Part shown: piece by piece, positions 1 to 5,043 of the stretch
Layout of the letters: every line of letters starts with the position of its first letter
How positions within the stretch are numbered: the stretch's first letter is position 1
Assembly: GCA_028284025.1 (NCBI GenBank)
Contig: JANQSM010000260.1
Span: 1-5,043, forward strand
Direction of reading: 5' to 3'
Source of the DNA: Alphaproteobacteria bacterium
GTDB lineage: Bacteria; Pseudomonadota; Alphaproteobacteria; JANQSM01
Length of the DNA stretch: 5,043 bases
Notes under the pieces: model-generated
Databases searched by the model: none
What the model saw: only the letters and a program-made list of their open reading frames with translations
Told to the model about the DNA's origin: nothing
Translations under genes and position numbers: made by a program

Positions 1-1032
1 AAAAAGTTTGAGCAAATGACCGGTGGTGGTCTGGGGTCTCCACGGGGTGTTGGTCTGATTCTGATTCTTGTTTTTATGGTTTATCTTTTTTCCGGCCTAT
101 ATCGCGTCCTACCTGATGAGCAGGGTGTTGTACTTCGCTTTGGTGAATGGGTGAAAACGACTGAACAGGGTTTGAATTATCACTTGCCTTATCCGATCGA
201 AAGTATTGAGAAAGTAAAGGTTACCCAGGAACGGCGTATTGAAATTGGTAAGGGATTATCTCAAGATCCACGACGATTTGCTCAAAACCGCCAGCGCTCC
301 GGGACAGCGGCAGATAACAATGATAATGAACGCCTGATGCTGACAGGGGATGAAAACATTGTGGATGCTAATTTCATTGTAGACTGGAACATCAAGGATG
401 CCGGAAAGTATCTGTTTAATATCCGTAATCCCGAAGCAACTGTTCGTATTGCGGCGGAAAGTGCTATGCGTGAGATTGTCGGACAAACACCGATTCAGGA
501 AATTTTGACTGAGCGCAAGGAAGAGATTGAATTCAAAGTGAAGGAACGCTTGCAAAGTATTATGAATTCTTACGAAGCAGGCATCAGCATTATCCGGGTT
601 CAGCTGGGTCAAGTGATTCCGCCACCGCAGGTTATTGATGCATTTGATGATGTACAAAGATCTCGTGCCGACCAGGAAAGAAAGCGTAATGAAGCCGATG
701 CCTACCGGAATGATATTATTCCCAAGGCACGTGGTAATGCAGTTAAACTGATTGAGCAAGCCAATGCGTATCGGGAAGAAGTAATTAACCGCGCTAAAGG
801 GGATGCTGCCCGATTTAATTCTATTCTGGCAGAATATCGCCAGGCCAAAAGTATTACTAAACAGCGGCTTTATCTGGAAACTATGGAGGAAATCCTGCAA
901 AACGTAAACAAAGTTGTGGTAGACGGCAAAATTTCTGGAACAGGCGTTCTACCTTACTTACCGTTAAATGAATTAAAAAAACCAAGTGGGGGTGGCGAGT
1001 CTGCTAACCGTTTTGGCAGAGGAGGACAGTAA
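1..1032 (+). CDS. hflK: FtsH protease modulator HflK, 5'-truncated
   Basis: HflK is an SPFH/band-7 inner-membrane protein that pairs with HflC in a large cage around the FtsH AAA protease and tunes its access to membrane substrates. The reading frame is open from base 1 (KKFEQ precedes the first ATG at 16), so the gene begins off the left edge and the ATG at 16 is only an internal Met; the missing part should be the usual Gly/Pro/Asn-rich cytoplasmic N-terminus. Of 343 visible residues, about 16-35 form the single membrane helix, followed by the band-7 domain (VLPDEQGVVLRFGEW at 36-50; LMLTGDENIVD at 112-122), then a charged Ala/Glu/Arg-rich coiled coil at about 216-295. The C-terminus is conserved for the family (YLETMEEIL at 291-299, VLPYLPL at 316-322) and ends in a Gly-rich tail. 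A hydrophilic stretch at 84-110 is longer than the matching E. coli segment. hflC follows after one base. Confidence 0.97.
   Translation, partial: KKFEQMTGGGLGSPRGVGLILILVFMVYLFSGLYRVLPDEQGVVLRFGEWVKTTEQGLNYHLPYPIESIEKVKVTQERRIEIGKGLSQDPRRFAQNRQRSGTAADNNDNERLMLTGDENIVDANFIVDWNIKDAGKYLFNIRNPEATVRIAAESAMREIVGQTPIQEILTERKEEIEFKVKERLQSIMNSYEAGISIIRVQLGQVIPPPQVIDAFDDVQRSRADQERKRNEADAYRNDIIPKARGNAVKLIEQANAYREEVINRAKGDAARFNSILAEYRQAKSITKQRLYLETMEEILQNVNKVVVDGKISGTGVLPYLPLNELKKPSGGGESANRFGRGGQ
1018..1025 (+). promoter_or_regulatory. Shine-Dalgarno site of hflC
   Basis: AGAGGAGG lies inside the last codons of hflK, 8 bases before the ATG at 1034. It decides the hflC start: the in-frame ATG at 986 would add 16 residues that overlap hflK and do not resemble an HflC N-terminus, and it has no comparable site. 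The position suggests that hflC translation is coupled to hflK. Confidence 0.8.
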
Positions 1033-1033
1033 A

Positions 1034-1894
1034 ATGAAAAATCCAATTACCTTCCTTATTATTACCGGTCTGGTTCTTGTGGCTATTTTCACAACTTTAT
1101 TCACAGTTCATCAGACTGAACAGGCTATTGTGTTACAGTTTGGTGATCCAATACGTGTCGTGAACGCGCCGGGTCTTCACGTTAAATGGCCTTATCAGAA
1201 TATAGAATATTATGAACGCCGCTTGCTGGATTTGGATCCGCCCATTGAAAGTGTTATTTTGTCGGATCAAAAACGTATTCAGGTAGATTCTTATTCGCGT
1301 TATCAGATTTCTGATCCTTTGAAATTTTATCAGGCGTTGGGCAGTGAATATCGGGCGCGTAACCAGCTTTCAGATATCATTAATTCAGCGCTACGCCGGG
1401 TTTTGGGGAATGTCACGCTGGCTCAGGTTTTGTCGGCAGAACGTGACCAGATCATGATTAACATTCGTAACCAGGTAGATTTAGAAGCTCAGAAATTTGG
1501 TGTAGAGATTGTCGATGTACGAATTCGTCGGGCTGATTTGCCACAACAAACCAGCCAGAATATTTATGAGCGCATGAAGTCTGAGCGTGAGCGGGAAGCA
1601 CGTGAATTTCGTGCTCAAGGGCAGGAGGTTTACCAGCAAATCACCTCAGCCGCGGATAAAGAAAGCAAGGTTTTGATTGCAGAAGCAGAGCGGGATGCTC
1701 AGATTATTCGCGGGGAAGGAGATGCCCAGGCTTATAAAATTTATGCTGATGCGTTTGGACAAGACCCGGCTTTTTTCAGTTTTTATCGATCTTTGCAAGC
1801 TTACAGAAAATCTTTGCAAGATTCAGATGCAACTTTTGTACTGTCCCCGGAGAATGAGTTCTTCAAGTACTTTAATAAAGGGAGCACACAGTAA
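1034..1894 (+). CDS. hflC: FtsH protease modulator HflC
   Basis: Partner of HflK in the membrane SPFH complex that encloses FtsH; the bulk of the protein is expected on the periplasmic side, anchored by one N-terminal helix. The protein has 286 residues, a usual length for HflC. Residues 5-24 are the membrane anchor. The band-7 domain begins around VHQTEQAIVLQFG (25-37) and includes PGLHVKWP (46-53) and the DVRIRRADLP segment (161-170). An Arg/Glu-rich helical region runs from about 177 to 240 with the family signature GEGDAQA (227-233). The C-terminal block DPAFFSFYRSLQAYRKSL (244-261) and the ending VLSPENEFFKYF (269-280) are typical of HflC. The start at 1034 is chosen from its strong ribosome-binding site and the family N-terminus. 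It is one base downstream of hflK and six bases upstream of the DUF2065 gene, so the three are almost certainly co-transcribed. The product appears intact. Confidence 0.98.
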   Translation: MKNPITFLIITGLVLVAIFTTLFTVHQTEQAIVLQFGDPIRVVNAPGLHVKWPYQNIEYYERRLLDLDPPIESVILSDQKRIQVDSYSRYQISDPLKFYQALGSEYRARNQLSDIINSALRRVLGNVTLAQVLSAERDQIMINIRNQVDLEAQKFGVEIVDVRIRRADLPQQTSQNIYERMKSEREREAREFRAQGQEVYQQITSAADKESKVLIAEAERDAQIIRGEGDAQAYKIYADAFGQDPAFFSFYRSLQAYRKSLQDSDATFVLSPENEFFKYFNKGSTQ

Positions 1895-1900
1895 AGCCGA

Positions 1901-2095
1901 ATGCTGCAAGATTTGTTGACAGGCGTTGGGTTGGTCTTTTTTATTGAGGGCATTGTATATGCCCTGGCTCCGCAAACGGTGCAAAAGTATATGAAACGGG
2001 TTGCTAAATGGCATCCCTTTACTTTACGGCGGGCAGGGTTCTATGCAGCCCTGTTTGGGTTAATGCTGGTATGGGCAGCCAGAAACCAGCTTTAG
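1901..2095 (+). CDS. DUF2065 (YjeT-family) small membrane protein
   Basis: A 64-residue protein of unknown biochemical function that resembles the DUF2065/YjeT family. Two hydrophobic helices are visible, at about 5-22 (LLTGVGLVFFIEGIVYAL) and 44-60 (RAGFYAALFGLMLVWAA), joined by a short basic loop (KYMKRVAKWHPFTLRR, 29-44), so it should be a small inner-membrane hairpin. Family-like features are the GLVxxIEGxxYAL pattern in helix 1, the P-x-LRRAG turn before helix 2 and the VW near the end. Its place directly after hflC matches E. coli, where yjeT follows hflC, and suggests a link to the HflKC-FtsH complex, but that role is inferred from position only. The nearest purine-rich site, AAAGGGAG at 1877-1884, is 16 bases before the ATG, which is long; translation may depend on coupling to hflC, whose stop is six bases upstream. 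The gene is in the same frame as hflC. Confidence 0.9.
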   Translation: MLQDLLTGVGLVFFIEGIVYALAPQTVQKYMKRVAKWHPFTLRRAGFYAALFGLMLVWAARNQL

Positions 2096-2117
2096 AATAT
2101 GGATCAGAATTATTGTG

Positions 2118-2127
2118 AAGAGGTGAT
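2118..2127 (+). promoter_or_regulatory. Strong Shine-Dalgarno site of degP
   Basis: AAGAGGTGAT ends three bases before the ATG at 2131, and its AGGTGAT part is a perfect complement to the 16S rRNA tail. It is one of the two best ribosome-binding sites in the window and fixes the start at 2131, directly ahead of the signal peptide. Confidence 0.75.
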
Positions 2128-2130
2128 TTT

Positions 2131-3621
2131 ATGAAAAGAATAGTATCAGCGTTTTGGGTTATTTTCTTTTTGTCTTTTTCATACGCAGTTGCAAAACCTG
2201 CGCCTGAGAGTTTTGCTGATTTGGCAGAAGATCTGCTTCCGGTAGTTGTAAACATTTCAACCAGCCAGGAAGTTGAAGCACCTCAACTTAATTTTGGATT
2301 TCCGCAGCTGCCGCCAGGGCACCCCTTTGAAGAATTCTTTAAAGAGTTTTTTGACCGTGGATTTCCCGGCCAGCCAGCACCTGGGCCGAATGGCCAGCCC
2401 CAACCTGGCCCGCATCGCAGTGTCACAGCCTTGGGATCTGGCTTTATTGTTAGTGCGCAGGGCCATATTGTAACCAATCGCCATGTGATTGCGGATGCAG
2501 ATGAAATTACGGTTATTCTTTTTGATGAAACTGAATTGGCTGCCGAGTTGTTGGGGGTAGATGAAAAAACGGACCTTGCGTTGTTGAAGGTGAGCTATGA
2601 CAAGCCGCTTAAATTTGCCAAGTGGGGGAATTCATCCAAATCCCGTGTTGGAGACTGGGTAGTGGCTATTGGAAATCCGTTTGGGTTGGGAGGAACAGTT
2701 ACTGCCGGGATTATTTCTGCCCGGGCACGGGATATCAACGCCGGGCCATATGATGATTTTATCCAGACAGATGCATCCATCAACCGAGGCAATTCCGGTG
2801 GACCGATGTTTAACATTGATGGGGAAGTTGTTGGTATTAACACGGCAATTTTCTCTCCCTCTGGTGGCAGTGTCGGGATTGGTTTTGCAGTTCCGTCTGA
2901 TTTGGCCAAACCGGTGATTGATCAACTGCGCAAGTATGGACGTACCAAGCGTGGCTGGCTGGGTGTTCGTATCCAGGTAGTGACAGATGAGCTGGCAGAA
3001 AACCTAGGCCTGAAAACGACAACTGGGGCCTTGGTGGCCAGCATTACAGAAAAAGGACCCGCGGAAGCGGCCGGTTTGAAACCCGGGGACGTAATCTTGA
3101 AATTTAATGGTCAGGATGTAGACCACATGCGTCAATTGCCACGAATCGTAGCTGAAACACCCGTAGGGGAAACCGCTAATGTTGTGGTTTGGCGTAACGG
3201 GAAGTTACAAAACTTTCAAGACAAGTTGGGGGAACTTGAAAAAGCTGAAGAAGATAATCTGATTGCTCAAGATACAAGGACTCTTCCAAAGAATGGAAAG
3301 TATGAATCCGACACATTCTTAGGCATGGAGCTGGCTGTTCTAACCTCTGATCTGCGTGGTAAATATGAATTTGACCAGAAGCTGGACGGCCTGATTGTTA
3401 TGGGCGTGAATCGGGATTCTGAAGCGGCGCAAAAGGCCATCCGTTCTGGCGATCTGATCGTTGAGGTAGATCAAAAGTCGGTACGTTCTTTGGGAGATGT
3501 GCGCAATGCTCTTAAGGCGACGCGGAGTGACAAGAAGAAAACAGTCTTGATTCGCCTAATCAGCAGTGCAGGTAATCCGCGCTTTGTTGTGCTGAATCTG
3601 GATGATAAGAAAAAGGAGTAG
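2131..3621 (+). CDS. degP: Periplasmic Do-family serine protease (DegP/HtrA)
   Basis: An S1C-family periplasmic protease and chaperone that degrades or holds misfolded envelope proteins. The 496-residue length fits the two-PDZ Do class. A Sec signal peptide is clear: KR at 2-3, a hydrophobic core to about 20, and a likely cleavage after AVA (19-21). The trypsin-like domain covers about 28-265 with an intact triad: His118 in TNRHVI, Asp148 in KTDLALLKV and Ser222 in GNSGGP. A Gly/Pro-rich loop at about 75-95, preceded by PFEEFFKEFF, corresponds to the flexible LA loop. PDZ1 starts near RGWLGV (274-279) and contains GPAEAAGLKPGD (309-320); PDZ2 starts near FLGM (396-399) and contains the RSGDLIVEV segment (438-446). 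The protein has no cysteine. The gene sits 35 bases after the DUF2065 gene, as in many alphaproteobacteria with hflKC. It could equally be named htrA, degQ or mucD; sequence alone does not separate these. No heat-shock or envelope-stress promoter is evident ahead of it. Confidence 0.96.
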   Translation: MKRIVSAFWVIFFLSFSYAVAKPAPESFADLAEDLLPVVVNISTSQEVEAPQLNFGFPQLPPGHPFEEFFKEFFDRGFPGQPAPGPNGQPQPGPHRSVTALGSGFIVSAQGHIVTNRHVIADADEITVILFDETELAAELLGVDEKTDLALLKVSYDKPLKFAKWGNSSKSRVGDWVVAIGNPFGLGGTVTAGIISARARDINAGPYDDFIQTDASINRGNSGGPMFNIDGEVVGINTAIFSPSGGSVGIGFAVPSDLAKPVIDQLRKYGRTKRGWLGVRIQVVTDELAENLGLKTTTGALVASITEKGPAEAAGLKPGDVILKFNGQDVDHMRQLPRIVAETPVGETANVVVWRNGKLQNFQDKLGELEKAEEDNLIAQDTRTLPKNGKYESDTFLGMELAVLTSDLRGKYEFDQKLDGLIVMGVNRDSEAAQKAIRSGDLIVEVDQKSVRSLGDVRNALKATRSDKKKTVLIRLISSAGNPRFVVLNLDDKKKE

Positions 3622-3642
3622 GGTACAACGAAGCCTTACGCA

Positions 3643-4593
3643 ATGACTACAAAATCACCACAAACTGTACTCGTGTTGCTGGGACCAACAGCCAGCGGTA
3701 AATCTGCATTGGCAGTAGAAATTGCCCGTGAAGTGAATGGAGTGGTCATTAACTGCGATTCCATGCAGGTTTATCAGGATCTTCACATAATTACGGCCCG
3801 ACCTGACAAGGGAGAGATGGGCGATATTCCCCATAAACTGTATGGAGTTGTGCCGGGTTCCGTGCGCTGTAATGCCGCATACTGGACAGATCTTGCGATC
3901 CCTGAAATAAAGCAAGCGTTTGATCAGGGGCAACAGCCGATTCTTGTTGGTGGCACCGGATTTTACATTAAAGCGTTACAGGAAGGGTTATCGCCTGTTC
4001 CTGATATTCCTGAGAACATACGCCAACAGGGCATTCAGATGCTGAAAGAAAAAGGGAATCAGGCTTTTTTTGATGCTTTGAAAGAACAGGATCCAAAAGT
4101 GGTGGAACAACTTGATGTGGGGGATTCTCAACGCCTGCTGCGGGCGTGGGAAGTGATCACTCATACCGGAAAATCTTTGTATGACTGGCAACAAAAACAT
4201 CAACCCAAGGCACCTACAGGTTGGCACTATAAGATTATTGCCTTGATGCCAGAACGGGAAAAAGTATATGCAAAAGTCAATGAGCGGTTTGAAGCGATGA
4301 TGGAAAACGGAGCACTGGAAGAAGTGGAAAAGTTGAGAGCTAAAAATCTGGATGCTTCCTTGCCTGTTATGAAAGCTCATGGTGTACCAGAGCTGATCCG
4401 TTCTCTGGAAGGAGAAATTTCATTTGCACAAGCCATTGAAAAAGCACAGCAAAATACAAGAAATTATGTAAAACGCCAATACACATGGTTGCGTCATCAG
4501 TTGGAACCTGATCTAATACTGAAGGATAACGTGATGAATTCTACACTTTTGTCATTTTTAAGCGTGACAAATGATGCAACAGTTTCTATATAA
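3643..4593 (+). CDS. miaA: tRNA dimethylallyltransferase MiaA
   Basis: MiaA transfers the dimethylallyl group of DMAPP to N6 of adenosine 37 in tRNAs reading UNN codons, the first step towards ms2i6A, which stabilises codon pairing. It is a cytoplasmic enzyme of 316 residues, a normal length. The P-loop GPTASGKS is at 14-21, followed by the catalytic-site motif DSMQVY (39-44), ITARP (50-54), and VGGTGFYIKAL (102-112), whose Thr105 corresponds to the conserved active-site threonine. The QRLLRAWEV segment (163-171) and the C-terminal TRNYVKRQYTWLR (272-284) are also family signatures; the insert between about 120 and 200 matches the tRNA-binding domain. The ATG at 3643 gives the expected N-terminus, but no good ribosome site lies just ahead: AAGGAG at 3613-3618, inside the end of degP, is 24 bases away. 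It is 21 bases after degP and in the same frame. The last 25 or so residues look unconserved. Confidence 0.97.
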   Translation: MTTKSPQTVLVLLGPTASGKSALAVEIAREVNGVVINCDSMQVYQDLHIITARPDKGEMGDIPHKLYGVVPGSVRCNAAYWTDLAIPEIKQAFDQGQQPILVGGTGFYIKALQEGLSPVPDIPENIRQQGIQMLKEKGNQAFFDALKEQDPKVVEQLDVGDSQRLLRAWEVITHTGKSLYDWQQKHQPKAPTGWHYKIIALMPEREKVYAKVNERFEAMMENGALEEVEKLRAKNLDASLPVMKAHGVPELIRSLEGEISFAQAIEKAQQNTRNYVKRQYTWLRHQLEPDLILKDNVMNSTLLSFLSVTNDATVSI

Positions 4594-4594
4594 T
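4564..4594 (+). promoter_or_regulatory. Candidate sigma-70-type promoter for mreB
   Basis: A perfect TATAAT hexamer at 4589-4594 is preceded by GTGACA at 4564-4569, five of six matches to the TTGACA consensus. The spacer is 19 bases, longer than the ideal 17. The -10 box overlaps the TAA stop codon of miaA (4591-4593). A start near 4601 would give mreB a leader of about 30 bases. The element fits separate transcription of a cell-shape operon; function is inferred from consensus match only. Confidence 0.5.
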
Positions 4595-4625
4595 CTAGTG
4601 GTAATTACTAACTAACGAAAGATAA

Positions 4626-5043
<418 letters not shown>

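Noticed and set aside
256..900. A 214-codon open frame on the - strand across hflK
   Set aside because: It lies wholly inside the well-supported hflK gene, has no ribosome site that I can see and resembles no protein family; it is an antisense shadow.
1789..1820. Direct repeat ATCTTTGCAAG at 1789-1799 and 1810-1820
   Set aside because: The copies are 21 bases apart and in frame; they encode the two similar turns of the conserved HflC segment RSLQAYRKSLQ, so protein constraint explains them.
1677..1919. An 80-codon + strand frame across the hflC end
   Set aside because: It overlaps conserved HflC C-terminal coding and the start of the DUF2065 gene in another frame and shows no recognisable protein.
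1916..1945. Perfect TTGACA at 1916-1921, possible internal promoter for degP
   Set aside because: The best -10 match at a 17- or 18-base spacing is only four of six, and the hexamer encodes part of the conserved LLTG of the DUF2065 protein. Not excluded, but not supported.
2093..2098. TAGAAT as a -10 box for degP
   Set aside because: No acceptable -35 element lies 16-18 bases upstream, and the TAG is the stop codon of the DUF2065 gene.
3988..4380. A 130-codon open frame on the - strand across miaA
   Set aside because: It is fully covered by miaA, and its Phe/His-rich composition is what the reverse complement of Glu/Lys-rich codons gives.
4601..4608. Palindrome GTAATTAC near the expected mreB transcript start
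   Set aside because: Eight bases is too short to exclude chance, the flanks do not extend the symmetry, and it is too AT-rich and lacks a T run to be a terminator.

Overview
The window carries one tightly packed run of genes, all on the + strand, from a Gram-negative proteobacterium, most likely an alphaproteobacterium with moderate GC (roughly mid-40s percent in the lines I sampled). The alphaproteobacterial call rests on protein style: the LMLTGDENIVD segment of HflK, the ITARP motif of MiaA (E. coli has GTAKP at this place), the order hflK-hflC-DUF2065-Do protease, and the N-terminus of MreB. Genus cannot be read from the sequence.

Layout: 1-1032 is hflK, missing its 5' end. 1034-1894 is hflC, one base after hflK. 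1901-2095 is a small two-helix membrane protein of the DUF2065/YjeT family. 2131-3621 is a periplasmic Do-type serine protease (DegP/HtrA) with signal peptide, intact catalytic triad and two PDZ domains. 3643-4593 is miaA, a tRNA dimethylallyltransferase. 4632 to the right edge is the first 137 codons of mreB, cut off by the window end. Gaps between genes are 1, 6, 35, 21 and 38 bases, so there is no long non-coding stretch. I see no RNA gene, mobile element, CRISPR array or convincing rho-independent terminator.

How the genes fit together: HflK and HflC form the SPFH/band-7 complex that surrounds and modulates the membrane protease FtsH; DegP degrades or holds misfolded envelope proteins in the periplasm; the DUF2065 protein is a conserved but uncharacterised companion of hflC. 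The first four genes therefore look like an envelope protein quality-control operon. miaA, a tRNA-modification gene often found near hflKC, follows without a visible terminator. mreB probably begins a cell-shape operon: a candidate sigma-70-type promoter with a perfect TATAAT overlaps the miaA stop codon.

This is a conserved housekeeping region. I found no sign of a new biological system. The points worth a second look are modest: the promoter overlapping the miaA stop, the miaA-mreB junction, the weak start signal of miaA, and the uncharacterised DUF2065 gene.
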